From Gemmatimonadota bacterium (lineage in GTDB: Bacteria; Gemmatimonadota; Gemmatimonadetes; Gemmatimonadales; Gemmatimonadaceae), in the NCBI GenBank assembly GCA_040388625.1, contig JAZKBK010000002.1:1-64000 (forward strand): a DNA stretch of 64,000 nt. Reading direction: 5' to 3'. The notes below the pieces were generated by a model that did no database searches, had not been told where the DNA came from, and saw only the letters and a list, made by a program, of their open reading frames with translations. Each line of letters starts with the position of its first letter. Position 1 is the first letter of the stretch. Shown here piece by piece: positions 23,801-33,724 of the stretch. A program made the translations under genes and the position numbers.

Positions 23801-25855
23801 CTTGCCCTTCCCCCCCGTCCATTCGTTCAGCCAGTCGATGACTGTATCGTGCCACAGCACACTGTTATGCGGCTTCTGTATCCAGTGACTCTCGTCCGGG
23901 AAGTACAGGAGCTTGCTCGGAATGCCACGCCGCTGCAGCGCCGTGAACGCACCGATTCCCTGACTATCGGGAATCCGGAAATCGTGGCCACTGTGCACTA
24001 TCAACATCGGCACGCGCCACTGCGCTACGTGATTCAGCGGATTGAACTTCTCGTAGTTCTCCGGGTGCTCGTACTGCGTACCGCCGTTCTCGTGATCCTC
24101 GAACCACAGCTCGTCGGTCGCGTACGCCATCATGCGCGTGTCGAACACACCGTCATGGTCTACCAGGCACTTCCACGGCTGGTTCCACACGCCGGCCATC
24201 CAGTACACCATGTAGCCGCCGTAACTCGCGCCGAGTGCGCAGGCTTCGTTGCCGTCGAGGAATGAATATCGCTCGAGCGCCGCTGCCCAGCCTTTCTTGA
24301 GATCGCCGAGCGGTGCGCCGCCCCAGTCTCCGGACACTGCGTTGGTGAATGCCTGGCCGTAGCCGGTCGATCCGCGTGGATTGATCGCGACGACGGCGAA
24401 ACCTGCACCCGCGTATGCCTCCGGATTCCAGCGATAGTGGAAGTCCTCGTTCCACGCGCCCTGCGGACCGCCGTGGATCATGAACGCTACAGGATATTTT
24501 TTGCCAGCCTGGTAGTCCACGGGCTTCATCACGTATCCGTGAACCGTCTCGCCGTTCTCACCCTTGAAGCTGAAGAACTCGGCGTCGCCGAACCGAATGT
24601 CGCGCAGCCGGTCGGCGTTGAAGTGTGTTACCTGCGTCAGACCCGTACCGCGCGCGTCGAGCGTGTACAGGTCCGTGGGATGCTTGAAGTCCTGACGAGC
24701 GGCAACTATGCGGTCGCCAGCGACTGCGAAACCTGTCACGGTTCCATCGCTGAGCACCTTCCGCGGCGCGCCGCTCGCGATGTCGATGGCGTAGAGCGCG
24801 TGCATCCCTTCGTCGTCGACTGTGGTGTAGAGAGTTCTGCCGTCATCCGACAGCGTGAGTCCGCCAGGCGAGCGGTCCCATTTGGGGTCTATCTCGCGCG
24901 TCGCACCGCTCGCGAGATCCAGCGCCATGATTCCGAAACGGTCGGACTCGAAACCAGGTGTCTTCATCGCCAGGTAGTACAGGGTTCTGCCGTCCTTCGA
25001 TGGCACCGGCGTCGCGTCCCAGGCGAGATTTCGAGCGGTGAGATTCTTCGGCGCGGACGAGCGATCGGCGGGCACGGAGTAGATGTCGAAATTCGTCGAC
25101 CACGGTTCGGTGTTGCCGGCAATGCGCACGTCGAAGTACACCGTCTTTCCATCGGGCGAGAAGCTGTACTCGCTCTCGTCGCCAAACGGTTTGGACGGTA
25201 CGTCGCCGTCGATGCCGCGCGTGAGATGCAACGGCTCGCTGGTTGCGCCGAGGGGCGTGATGAAAAGCTGCGACCGGCGCCCGTCGGACCATGTATCCCA
25301 GTGGCGAATGAAGAGACGATCGTACACCCTGCCGGTCGCCTTGTCGTTCTTGACGGCTTCGAGGCGAGCCGCGGTGCACGCCAGCGATTCGCAATCGGTG
25401 AATACCTGTGCCGAGAACAGCACCTCTCGACCGTCCGGCGAGATCCGGTAGTTGTCGACGTCGACGGGAAGATGCGTGATCTGTTTCGCTTCGCCGCCGG
25501 TTGCGGGCATCTGCCATAACTGGCTGACACCGGATTCCGCGGCGAGAAAGTAGATCGTCTTTCCGTCGGGAGAGAACCGCGCGTTGTTCGCGTTCTGCGC
25601 GGGTTCGGTGAGGCGGCGCGGGGCCGATCCCGATTTGTTCAGCTCCAGCAGCCACACGCTGGTGACGCCCTTGTTGGCCTCGTAATCCGTGGTGCGCACT
25701 GTGAACGCCACGCTGCTGCCGTCCGCGGAAATTTGCGGATCGGAGACCCGGTCCATCATCACCAGGTCATGGACGTTGAACGGATGCGAGGAAGTCTGGG
25801 CCATTCCGGGAGCGGCGGTGAGGGCGAGCAACGATACAGTGACGAGGCTTTTCAT
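23789..25855 (-). CDS. Secreted S9-family prolyl oligopeptidase/acylaminoacyl-peptidase
   Basis: A 688-residue serine peptidase. A signal peptide (MKSLVTVSLLALTAAPGMAQ) precedes a WD40-like beta-propeller (repeated SPDGK/SDDGRT turns, about 35-420) and a C-terminal alpha/beta-hydrolase domain. The catalytic triad reads GASYGGYM (Ser544), GHDFRIPD (Asp625) and DESHW (His657). The enzyme cleaves short peptides, in DPP-IV or acylaminoacyl fashion, in the periplasm. It is the last gene of a three-gene operon: its ATG overlaps the stop of the small membrane protein gene (ATGA). Confidence 0.92.
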   Translation of the reverse strand: MKSLVTVSLLALTAAPGMAQTSSHPFNVHDLVMMDRVSDPQISADGSSVAFTVRTTDYEANKGVTSVWLLELNKSGSAPRRLTEPAQNANNARFSPDGKTIYFLAAESGVSQLWQMPATGGEAKQITHLPVDVDNYRISPDGREVLFSAQVFTDCESLACTAARLEAVKNDKATGRVYDRLFIRHWDTWSDGRRSQLFITPLGATSEPLHLTRGIDGDVPSKPFGDESEYSFSPDGKTVYFDVRIAGNTEPWSTNFDIYSVPADRSSAPKNLTARNLAWDATPVPSKDGRTLYYLAMKTPGFESDRFGIMALDLASGATREIDPKWDRSPGGLTLSDDGRTLYTTVDDEGMHALYAIDIASGAPRKVLSDGTVTGFAVAGDRIVAARQDFKHPTDLYTLDARGTGLTQVTHFNADRLRDIRFGDAEFFSFKGENGETVHGYVMKPVDYQAGKKYPVAFMIHGGPQGAWNEDFHYRWNPEAYAGAGFAVVAINPRGSTGYGQAFTNAVSGDWGGAPLGDLKKGWAAALERYSFLDGNEACALGASYGGYMVYWMAGVWNQPWKCLVDHDGVFDTRMMAYATDELWFEDHENGGTQYEHPENYEKFNPLNHVAQWRVPMLIVHSGHDFRIPDSQGIGAFTALQRRGIPSKLLYFPDESHWIQKPHNSVLWHDTVIDWLNEWTGGKGKSGP

Positions 25856-26199
25856 TCGGGCGTCCTGTTTCTGCGGTTGAAATAAACGCTACAGCAACGC
25901 GCGCCTCGACGCCAGAATACAGGGGATTTTCGAACCAGCCCTGCGCCGATCAGCTTGAGCCACGCCGATGCATGGAACGCGCTCATCAGCAAGTACATCG
26001 TCACCATGCCACTCACGGGCGATGCGTGTGTGGTCATGCCGAGCATTTCCGATGAGCCGCCGCCCATTACAGCTGTTAGCAGCGCCATCATGGCGAAGGT
26101 TGGCGACGCTGCGAGGGCCAGCGCGTCAGCCACCCTCACCGCGACGCCGTTCCGGCGGATCGCACCTCCTTCCGACCCGCCGGAACAGCCGTGGCTCAT
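25852..26199 (-). CDS. Small membrane protein of the DUF899 operon
   Basis: A 115-residue protein with a short polar N-terminus (MSHGCSGGSEGGAIRRNGVAVRVADAL) and two membrane helices (about 28-47 and 62-84). The motif LAASPTFAMMALLTAVMGGG and a SGMVTMYLLMSAFHASAWLKLI helix occur, from memory, in proteins encoded next to DUF899 genes. The function is unknown. It overlaps both neighbours by four bases (ATGA at 26196-26199 and 25852-25855), so the three genes should be translated together. Confidence 0.65.
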   Translation of the reverse strand: MSHGCSGGSEGGAIRRNGVAVRVADALALAASPTFAMMALLTAVMGGGSSEMLGMTTHASPVSGMVTMYLLMSAFHASAWLKLIGAGLVRKSPVFWRRGARCCSVYFNRRNRTPE

Positions 26200-26972
26200 C
26201 GCTTCTCGCTCGCGCTCTGCCTCCGGAACGCCTCCTCTCCCGCGGTCGATATCTGGACCCACTTCTCATCGGGCGCTGCATCCGCGACGTAGCTGTCGTG
26301 CCAATTCCACCACTTGTAGGTCGTCGTCTGGGGATACCCCTGGGGCGAATCCTCCCAGAGCTCCTGCCTGCCGAGGGGGGTGATGTCGAGGTAGTTCCAG
26401 GTGCCGCCCAGCTGCTCGTCGCCGCGATTGTTGAGGAAGTAGGTGCGGAATACACGGTCGCCGTCGCGGTAGAAGACGTTCGTGCCGTGCCACTCGTCCA
26501 CGCCAAAGTCGGCGTCGAAGCTGTCGGTGATGGTGACCCACGGGATGTTGTTCCAGCCCATCCGCTCCTTCAGTCGCGCGATATCGGGCTGCGGTGCACG
26601 CGATGCGAAGACGAGGGTGGTATCGCGGGCGTTGAGATGCGCGACGTGCGCGACCTGGTCGGCGCCGAGCGAGCAGCCGCGGCAGGCGTGGTCCGGCCAG
26701 CCAAAAACGCCGGGCTCGAAGAATGCGCGGTAGACGATCAACTGACGCCTGCCCTCGAACAGCTCGAGCAGGCTTACCTTGCCACGAGGCCCCTCGAACG
26801 AATACGCTTTGTCGACGGCCATCCAGGGCATCTTCCGGCGCTCGGCGGCCAGTGCATCCCGGGCGCGGGTATTGGCCTTTTCCTTGACGAGCAGCTCCTT
26901 GCGGGCGGTCTCCCATTCCTCGGACGACACGACCGGTGGTGTATGCATGACTGGCTGCGTTGATGTAGACAT
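26196..26972 (-). CDS. DUF899 thioredoxin-like protein
   Basis: A 258-residue cytosolic protein of the DUF899 family (thioredoxin-like fold). It shows KVSLLELFEGRRQLIVYRAFFEPG, then the cysteine motif CRGCS and the conserved C-terminal part YLDITPLGRQELWEDSPQG and WWNWHDSY. CxxC thioredoxin chemistry is suggested, but the reaction is not established for this family. Start 26972 is used because of AGGAG 11-15 nt upstream on the minus strand and because the family begins here. It is the first gene of an operon with a membrane protein and an S9 peptidase, divergent from an HTH gene. Confidence 0.85.
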   Translation of the reverse strand: MSTSTQPVMHTPPVVSSEEWETARKELLVKEKANTRARDALAAERRKMPWMAVDKAYSFEGPRGKVSLLELFEGRRQLIVYRAFFEPGVFGWPDHACRGCSLGADQVAHVAHLNARDTTLVFASRAPQPDIARLKERMGWNNIPWVTITDSFDADFGVDEWHGTNVFYRDGDRVFRTYFLNNRGDEQLGGTWNYLDITPLGRQELWEDSPQGYPQTTTYKWWNWHDSYVADAAPDEKWVQISTAGEEAFRRQSASEKR

Positions 26973-27126
26973 GGCTCTGAAATCTCCTGGTTTGATCGAG
27001 TTCGGGTTTCCGCATTGCGAGAGTGAAGCGCGATTCCATTCGCCGCTCACGGCTCGTTATCGGTCGTGAGACAAGTCTGGCACCAGACATCGCAGAGGTG
27101 GGAGTTACAAGTGTGACGGGATTACG

Positions 27127-28347
27127 ATGGACTCGCTGATCACCGCTGCGGCGCGCGCGCTTGCCGCCGGCGACCCACTCGGCGCACTGAACCGAGTCGC
27201 ACTGCGGGACGACGCACCCGCGCTCGCGCTTCGGGGCATCGCGATGGCGCAGCTCGGCGATCTTGCGCGCGCGAGGGAACTCCTGCGTAGCGCAGCGCGC
27301 GCCTTCGGCCAGAATGAATCCGTGGCGCGCGCACGGTGTATCGTTGCGGAGGCGGAAGTTGCGCTCGCGTCGCGAGATCTGAGCTGGCCCGCGAAAGCAC
27401 TGGACGCAGCGCGCACGACGCTCGAAGCACACGGCGACCGCATGAACGCCGCACACGCGCGCTACCTCGAGATCCGACGCCTGCTTCTGATACGCCGCGT
27501 GGACGAAGCGGAGCACATGCTCGCCGAGCTCGATCTCGCATCGTTTCCGCCCGCGCTGCAAACCGTGCACGAGTTGCTCGTTGCAGGAATCGCGGTGCGG
27601 CGCATTCGGGGAACGGTTGCGCGTGCGGCGCTGATGCGCGCAGAGCGTCTTGCGCAGCAGGCGCGCATTCCTGCGCTGACGGCGGAGGTCGAGACTGCAT
27701 GGCTTGCACTAGACACGCCCGCTGCCCGCCTGATCGCGAGCGGCGAAGAACGGTTCCTGCTGCTCGAGGACGTCGAGAGGCTGCTGGCGTCGGACGCGCT
27801 AGTCATCGACGCGTGTCGTGGCATAATTCGCGATGCGCAGACTGTAGTCTCGCTCGCATCACGCCCGGTGCTGTTCGCGCTCGCGTGCGCAATGGGTGAA
27901 GCGTGGCCTGGAGATGTGGCGAGAGATGTGCTTCTTGCGCGCGCCTTCGGAGCGAAGTTCATCGACGCATCGCATCGCGCGAGATTACGTGTCGAGGTCG
28001 CACGGCTTCGCAACGTTCTCCGCGCGGTTGCGGACGTCCGCGCGACGAAACAGGGATTCGTCATGACACCGCGCCACGCAAAGGAGATCCTCGTGCTGGC
28101 GCGGCCCGTCGAAGAGGAGCATGGTGCGGTGCTCGCTTTCCTCAGCGACGGCGAGGCCTGGTCGAGCTCGGCACTTGCGCTCGCACTTGGTGCGAGCCAG
28201 CGTACCGTACAGCGCGTGATCGACTCGCTCGCTGCGGCTGGCAAGGTGCAGGCGTTCGGCCGCGGGCGCGCGCGCCGCTGGATAACGACGCCAGTGGCGG
28301 GGTTCACGACAACATTGTTACTCCCCGCTCCGTTACCGATGGACTAG
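27127..28347 (+). CDS. Putative transcriptional regulator with TPR-like helices and winged helix
   Basis: A 406-residue Ala/Arg-rich protein. Residues 1-230 form repeated helical pairs (ALRGIAMAQLGDLARARELLRSAARAF and similar) like TPR units. The C-terminal part (about 335-395) has a winged-helix pattern EEEHGAVLAFLSDGEAWSSSALALALGASQRTVQRVIDSLAAAGKVQAFGRGRARRW. It is divergent from the DUF899 operon with 154 bp between them, so it probably controls that operon and possibly itself. No ligand domain is identified. Confidence 0.6.
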   Translation: MDSLITAAARALAAGDPLGALNRVALRDDAPALALRGIAMAQLGDLARARELLRSAARAFGQNESVARARCIVAEAEVALASRDLSWPAKALDAARTTLEAHGDRMNAAHARYLEIRRLLLIRRVDEAEHMLAELDLASFPPALQTVHELLVAGIAVRRIRGTVARAALMRAERLAQQARIPALTAEVETAWLALDTPAARLIASGEERFLLLEDVERLLASDALVIDACRGIIRDAQTVVSLASRPVLFALACAMGEAWPGDVARDVLLARAFGAKFIDASHRARLRVEVARLRNVLRAVADVRATKQGFVMTPRHAKEILVLARPVEEEHGAVLAFLSDGEAWSSSALALALGASQRTVQRVIDSLAAAGKVQAFGRGRARRWITTPVAGFTTTLLLPAPLPMD

Positions 28348-28350
28348 ACT
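28345..28350 (+). promoter_or_regulatory. -10-like TAGACT six bases before the next gene
   Basis: TAGACT overlaps the preceding stop codon and lies 6 nt before ATG 28357, the same geometry as the VOC gene. No clear -35 is visible, so the gene may also be read from the upstream promoter. Confidence 0.35.
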
Positions 28351-28356
28351 GGACAC

Positions 28357-29004
28357 ATGCGTAAATCGATTGTCGAGAAGGCCGACATAATTCGGGAGTA
28401 CGGACCGTTCGCGGGCACGCCCAACGTGGGTGGCGTGTCGTACGACGGGCGTCACGTGTGGTTTGCCGCAGGAGACAATCTGCGCGCATTCGATCCCGTG
28501 AGCGGAGAGGCGGTGCGCACGATCGATGTCGCGGCGCATGCCGGAACTGCATTCGATGGGCAGCATCTGTTCCAGCTCGCCGAGGATCGGATTCAGAAGA
28601 TCGATCCCCAGAGCGGTCGCGTGCTCGCCACGATCCCCGCGCCCAGCAGCAGCGCCTCGGGGCTCACATGGGCCGAAGGGACGCTCTGGGTGGGAGCATA
28701 CCGCGACCGGAGTATCCACCAGATCGATCCCGAGACCGGAGCGATCCTGCGTACGATCACGTCGAACCGATTCGTCACCGGAGTCACATGGGTGGATGGA
28801 GAGTTCTGGCACGCCACCTGGGAAGGCGATGATGCTGATGTTCGGCGTATCGATCCTCAGTCCGGAGAAGTACTGGAGCGGCTCGAGATGCCGGCTGGAA
28901 TCGGTGTGTCCGGGCTGGAGTCCGATGGTGCCGACCGGTTCTTCTGCGGCGGCGGGAAGAGCGGTACCGTGAGAGCGATCCGGAGGCCGCGGCGGGCGAC
29001 ATGA
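28357..29004 (+). CDS. Beta-propeller protein, glutamine-cyclotransferase/Vgb-like
   Basis: A 215-residue propeller with four or five clear repeats of the form (I/L)DPxSGxVLxTI...SGLTWAEGTLWVGAYRDRSIHQIDPETG. This is the pattern of plant-type glutaminyl cyclases (PF05096) and streptogramin-lyase-like proteins. No signal peptide is present, so it is cytoplasmic. The active-site acids of true glutaminyl cyclases cannot be assigned here, and I do not claim an activity. It follows the HTH gene by 9 bp. Confidence 0.65.
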   Translation: MRKSIVEKADIIREYGPFAGTPNVGGVSYDGRHVWFAAGDNLRAFDPVSGEAVRTIDVAAHAGTAFDGQHLFQLAEDRIQKIDPQSGRVLATIPAPSSSASGLTWAEGTLWVGAYRDRSIHQIDPETGAILRTITSNRFVTGVTWVDGEFWHATWEGDDADVRRIDPQSGEVLERLEMPAGIGVSGLESDGADRFFCGGGKSGTVRAIRRPRRAT

Positions 29005-29085
29005 CCAGGCTCCCGGCGTCTGTCCGCGAACTCCTGACTCCAAACCAGTGATTCCCCGATAGCCGCGGCGCTCGCAATGCCGTAC

Positions 29086-29101
29086 CCTCCTCATGAGGAG
29101 G
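29086..29101 (+). promoter_or_regulatory. Perfect palindrome containing a Shine-Dalgarno-like GAGGAGG
   Basis: CCTCCTCATGAGGAGG is a perfect 16-bp palindrome in the leader of the ABC operon. Its right arm is a strong anti-16S sequence, and its left arm would sequester it in RNA. No start codon lies at the ideal distance; the nearest in-frame starts are GTG 29120 and ATG 29132. Confidence 0.4.
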
Positions 29102-29131
29102 TTCCACGCACCACACGGCGTGGACTATTCC

Positions 29132-29910
29132 ATGCCGACCAGCGCCGTCGCGAGCAACACTGCCCAGCCAGCTGCCACAGCACGCTCCGACGACGGACCA
29201 CCTCCGTCGGCGCCGGTATTTCTCGCCCGCGGACTGACAAAGATCTATCGATCCGGCGACCTGGAGGTTCGGGCGCTCCGCGAGCTCGACATGGAGCTCT
29301 ATGCCGGCGAGCTGCTGGTCCTGCTCGGCGCCTCGGGCAGTGGCAAGTCCACGCTGCTCAACATCCTGGGCGGGCTCGATACTGCAACCAGCGGGACTGT
29401 GCGGTTCGAGGATCACGACCTCACCAGCATGAATCAGCGTGAGCTCACGCAATACCGGCGCGATCACATTGGATTCGTCTTCCAGTTCTACAATCTCATC
29501 CCGAGTCTCACGGCGCGTGAAAATGTCGCGCTCGTCACCGAAATAGCACGCGATCCGATGCGACCCGACGATGCGCTGCGCTGGTCGGACTCGGCGATCG
29601 CATGGATCACTTTCCTGCGCAACTGTCCGGCGGCGAGCAGCAACGCGTCGCGATCGCCCGCGCCGTCGCCAAGCGCCCGGACGTACTCCTCTGCGACGAA
29701 CCAACCGGAGCGCTCGACGTCGAGACGGGGCGCCTGGTACTTCGCACGATAGATCTGGTCAACAGAGAACTTGGCGCGGCGACGGTCGTCATCACGCACA
29801 ACGTCTCGATAGCCGGCATGGCCGATCGCGTCGTTCACATGACCAGCGGGCGCATCTCTGATTCGTACCGCAACGCGCACCGGATCTCGGCAGAGGATCT
29901 GTCCTGGTGA
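29132..29910 (+). pseudogene. MacB/LolD-type ABC transporter ATPase, frameshifted
   Basis: The first frame (to about 29580) has [15 protein letters not shown], Walker [10 protein letters not shown], the Q-loop [18 protein letters not shown] and then changes to nonsense. The +1 frame resumes at once with [27 protein letters not shown] (signature), Walker [13 protein letters not shown] and the H-loop VITHN, ending at 29910. One missing base near 29580-29583 restores a normal ~260-residue ATPase of the macrolide/lipoprotein exporter group. The stop overlaps the GTG of the permease gene. It is either a sequence error or a real inactivation of the operon's ATPase. Confidence 0.85.
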
Positions 29911-32273
29911 GCGCACTTACGAGCAAGCTGCGACGCGATCTCTGGCGCATTCGCGCGCAGGTATTCTCCATAGCTGCCGTCATGGCCGGCGGTGTCATGA
30001 CGGTGGTCGCACTCGGCGGCACATCGAGCTCTCTGGGTTCCGCAACACGCGAATACTACCTCAGCGGTCACTTTGCCGATGTATTTGCGACGCTCACACG
30101 CGCCCCCGACGCCGTCGCTGTCCGGCTCGCAGCGATCCCCGGTGTGAACAGCGTGGCGACGCGTGTCGTGAAGGACGTAAGGCTCGACGTCCCCGGTCTC
30201 GACATGCCGGCAATCGGACGCATGGTGTCGCTCCCGCTCCCTGGTAGCGGAGGCGTGCCGCTGAATGCGGTACACATCACGAGCGGGCGCGCTGTGTTGC
30301 CAGGTGCCGACAAGGAAATACTCGTAAGCGGCCGCTTTGCGGAGGCGAATGGATTGCGGCCGGGCTCGCTGCTCACCGCAATTATCAATGAGCGCTACGT
30401 CGAACTCAGAATCGTCGGTATCGGTGCGGCGCCCGATTATCTGTACGAGGAGCCGGGTAATGCATTTCCATCCGACGCGCGCGGTTTCGGAATCCTCTGG
30501 GTCCCGCACGAGCTCGCTGCCGCTGCAACGGGTATGCGTGGTGCGTTCAATGATGTTTCCATTGGGCTGGCAGGAGGGGCACATCCGTCCAAAGTGATAG
30601 CCGAGGTCGATACACTCCTCGCTCCGTACGGTGGGCGCGGGGCGATCGGTCGCAAGGATCAACTGTCGGACCGCGTTGTTTCAAACGAGCTGAATCAGAT
30701 GGGAGTGATGGCGTTCGCGTTTCCGGCGGTCTTCGTCGCCGTCGCTGCGTTCCTCGTCGGTTCCGTCGTATCGCGTCTCATAGCCACCGAGCGCGAACAG
30801 ATCGCGGTGCTCAAGGCGTTTGGATACACCAGCGGCGCCGTGGGTCTGCACTACCTCGCCTATGCAGCGGCAGCAGCAGCCGTGGGCATACCGCTTGGCG
30901 TCGGAGTCGGTGTCTGGGTGGGACGCCTCTACACTGGTATCTACAGTGACGTGCTCCGCATCCCCGGTCTCCAGTTTCACGCCGACTGGGTGACGATCGG
31001 TCGCGCGATCGTCGTGATCTTTCTCGCCGCGCTCAGCGGTGCGCTCAGCGCTGTCCGCAAAGTCGCAATTCTGCCTCCCGCAGAGGCGCTCCAGCCACCG
31101 GCGCCTGCGCGTTATCGTGCGCTGCCGTTCGACACGATCGGCAGCCGCCTGACTCTCAGTACGCCAGTACGCATGATAATCCGCGGCCTCGAACGACAGC
31201 CGCGCCGTGCACTGCTCGGCGCGATGGGCGTTGCGGCGGCGCTCGCAATGATGGCCGGCGCTCTTTCTCTCTACGACGCAACCGACAACATGATCGGTCT
31301 CCAGTTCCGGGTTGGACAACGTCAGGCGCTCTCGGTACAGCTTGTAACAGCTGTCCCAGCATCGACGCGCCCGGTGTTTGCGTCTCTCCCCGGAGTCACC
31401 AACGTCGAGCTCGTTCGTGTCGTTCCGGTCCGCCTCCGGCACATGGGACGGTCCAGAACAGTCGGCCTCACGGCGCTCGAGCGCGACGGCAAGATGGACA
31501 GGCTGGTTGACGTGGACGGGCAGATACATGCAATCCCGCCGGCCGGTATCGTGCTCAGCACGAAGGTCGCGGGCATCCTCGCGCTTCACACCGGTGATAC
31601 GCTGGACATGGATCTGCTCGAACGAGGCACGACGCGCAGAGTCGTGGTGACTGCGCTGCTGAACGAGCTCATGTCGCCAAACGCTTATATGGATCTCACC
31701 GCTGCCGGCTCACTGGTGGGGGACGGAGACCTGATCAACGGTGCCTACCTGCGACTCGATGGCCCGCCGCGACCCGAGCTGTTCGAGCAGCTCAGGGCGA
31801 TGCCGCTCGTCGGTGGCGTAACGTCGCGCACCGCGATGGTGGAACAGTTCGATCGCATGATGGCGAGGAGCTTTCGAATATCGGCGGTAGTCGTTGTGTT
31901 GTTCGCATCCATAATCGCGCTGGGCGTGGTATACAACGGCGCGCGCATTGCGCTGTCGGAACGCGGCCGAGAGCTCGCAAGCCTTCGCGTGCTCGGCTTC
32001 ACGAATCGCGAGGTCGGGGTGATGCTGCTGGGCGAGGAGGCAATCCTCACCATCGCTGCGATCCCGCTCGGCTGGGTCCTTGGGCGCGCGTTTGCTGCCT
32101 ATCTGACTTACGGATTCACCAGTGAGAATTATCAGGTTCCGATCGTGACGCGCGCAAGCACGTACGCATTCGCGACCGCCGTTGTGCTGACTGCTTCGGC
32201 GCTCGCAGGGGCGCTCATGTACCGGCGCTCGACGCGTCTCGATCTCGTTGCAGTCCTCAAGACACGGGAATGA
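29907..32273 (+). CDS. FtsX/MacB-type ABC transporter permease
   Basis: A 788-residue permease with two FtsX repeats. A helix near 18-38 ([20 protein letters not shown]) leads into a large periplasmic region, three helices about 270-380 carry the first FtsX domain, a connecting helix begins near 430, and a second periplasmic part is followed by three helices (about 650-780) with [26 protein letters not shown], a classical FtsX coupling region. GTG start overlaps the ATPase stop (GTGA). With the ATPase and the HlyD-like protein it forms a tripartite exporter or mechanotransmission complex for drugs, lipids or peptides. Confidence 0.88.
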   Translation: MSALTSKLRRDLWRIRAQVFSIAAVMAGGVMTVVALGGTSSSLGSATREYYLSGHFADVFATLTRAPDAVAVRLAAIPGVNSVATRVVKDVRLDVPGLDMPAIGRMVSLPLPGSGGVPLNAVHITSGRAVLPGADKEILVSGRFAEANGLRPGSLLTAIINERYVELRIVGIGAAPDYLYEEPGNAFPSDARGFGILWVPHELAAAATGMRGAFNDVSIGLAGGAHPSKVIAEVDTLLAPYGGRGAIGRKDQLSDRVVSNELNQMGVMAFAFPAVFVAVAAFLVGSVVSRLIATEREQIAVLKAFGYTSGAVGLHYLAYAAAAAAVGIPLGVGVGVWVGRLYTGIYSDVLRIPGLQFHADWVTIGRAIVVIFLAALSGALSAVRKVAILPPAEALQPPAPARYRALPFDTIGSRLTLSTPVRMIIRGLERQPRRALLGAMGVAAALAMMAGALSLYDATDNMIGLQFRVGQRQALSVQLVTAVPASTRPVFASLPGVTNVELVRVVPVRLRHMGRSRTVGLTALERDGKMDRLVDVDGQIHAIPPAGIVLSTKVAGILALHTGDTLDMDLLERGTTRRVVVTALLNELMSPNAYMDLTAAGSLVGDGDLINGAYLRLDGPPRPELFEQLRAMPLVGGVTSRTAMVEQFDRMMARSFRISAVVVVLFASIIALGVVYNGARIALSERGRELASLRVLGFTNREVGVMLLGEEAILTIAAIPLGWVLGRAFAAYLTYGFTSENYQVPIVTRASTYAFATAVVLTASALAGALMYRRSTRLDLVAVLKTRE

Positions 32274-33670
32274 CGATGTCCGACCGTACTCCTGTCCCCG
32301 ATCCGGGTCTTCAACCGGCGTCAGACGATCCAGTGCCAGTCGTCGCTCGAACGCCGCAAGCAGAAACGTCACCTCAAACGGTACCCGCAACGGGGCCAAC
32401 GACGGTTCCGGCAACAGTACCAGCGACGATACCGGCAACGATTCCACCGGCGCAGCCGCCAACGACTACCACGGCTCGGCGAACGAGTGAGCGTCCACGC
32501 CGCATACTTACACGCGGCCGCATCATAGCCGCTGTTGTCCTGCTTGCCATCATCGCGATCACTGTACGGCTGCTGCGCGGCACGCCCCTGCCGGTGGAAG
32601 TTGCGCAGGTAACACGCGGCCCGTTGCAGGTCACCGTGGATGCGGATGCGGTAACGCGTGTCCGTTCGCGTTTCACAATTACCGCACCCGTTGCCGGTCT
32701 CGTGAGCCGTATCACGTACTCCGAGGGTGATTCTGTCAACGCGAGAGATGTCGTCGCGGTGATTGCACCGCCGCCGACGGATCCCACTGCACGCGGTGTC
32801 GCACAGGCCGGCTTGCGTGCCGCCGAGGCTGCGCGCTCGAACGCCAGTGCAAATCTTGCGCGCGCAACGACGAGCCTTGCACAAGCAGAGCGCGATGCAG
32901 CCCGGACGCGCACTCTCGCCGCCGCCGGCGCGCTGGCCAACCGGGATGTCGAGCTGGCGCAATTGCAGGTTGACGGCCGTCGCAGCGATGTCGCGGCCGC
33001 ACGCGCGCAGGTGAACAGTGCCGATGCCGAATTTGCGCAGGCACGCGCCTCGCTACTGTCGACGACCGGCTCGTCGCAAGCGACGACGACGGTGCGTACG
33101 CCGGCGGCTGGACGCATTCTGCTCATCCCCGAGCGAAGCGAGCGAGTCGTGACGCCCGGCACCCCACTCGTGGAGGTCGGTGATCCCTCTTCGCTGGAGA
33201 TCGCCGCCGATGTGCTGTCGAGCGACGCCGCGTCCATTCGCCCTGGCCAATCCGTCACTCTACGAGGCTGGGGTGGCGCACCGCTCTATGGGTCTGTTCG
33301 TCGCGTCGAGCCTTCAGCGAGAAAACGCATCTCGGCGCTCGGCGTGGAGGAGCAACGTCTCTCGGTGATCATCGATCTCGCAACACACCCTGCCGCACTC
33401 GGCGACGGCTACCGTCTCGAGAGCAGTATCGTGGTCTGGCAGGCACCACGAGCGCTCACCGTACCCGCGAGCGCTCTATTCAGGAACGATGAGCGGTGGC
33501 AGTTATATGCGTTGCGAGACGGCCGTGCTCAGCTGCGCGATGTGAACATTGGACACACCGGCAGTGGATCCGCGGAAGTGCTATCGGGTGTGGGTGAAGG
33601 AGATACCGTCATCGTGTTTCCATCCGAAGCGCTGCGCGATGGTACGCGCGTTCGCGCCAAGAGTCGCTGA
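32270..33670 (+). CDS. HlyD/RND-type periplasmic adaptor protein
   Basis: A 466-residue membrane fusion protein. A Pro/Thr/Ala-rich cytoplasmic leader (residues 30-65, degenerate VPAT(V/I)PA repeats) precedes one membrane helix (about 84-103, RIIAAVVLLAIIAITVRLL). A lipoyl/barrel-sandwich half (VTVDADAVTRVRSRFTITAPVAGLVSRI), an alpha-hairpin with many Ala/Arg heptads (about 185-265) and a beta-barrel ending GEGDTVIVFPSEALRDG follow. It links the inner-membrane exporter to an outer-membrane channel. It overlaps the permease gene (ATGA); ATG 32276 is an alternative start. No TolC gene is nearby. Confidence 0.85.
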   Translation: MTMSDRTPVPDPGLQPASDDPVPVVARTPQAETSPQTVPATGPTTVPATVPATIPATIPPAQPPTTTTARRTSERPRRILTRGRIIAAVVLLAIIAITVRLLRGTPLPVEVAQVTRGPLQVTVDADAVTRVRSRFTITAPVAGLVSRITYSEGDSVNARDVVAVIAPPPTDPTARGVAQAGLRAAEAARSNASANLARATTSLAQAERDAARTRTLAAAGALANRDVELAQLQVDGRRSDVAAARAQVNSADAEFAQARASLLSTTGSSQATTTVRTPAAGRILLIPERSERVVTPGTPLVEVGDPSSLEIAADVLSSDAASIRPGQSVTLRGWGGAPLYGSVRRVEPSARKRISALGVEEQRLSVIIDLATHPAALGDGYRLESSIVVWQAPRALTVPASALFRNDERWQLYALRDGRAQLRDVNIGHTGSGSAEVLSGVGEGDTVIVFPSEALRDGTRVRAKSR

Positions 33671-33724
33671 TGTGTTGACGACCAGCGCGGAGATCGATGG
33701 CAAGCGGACAGTGGATCGGCTTCC

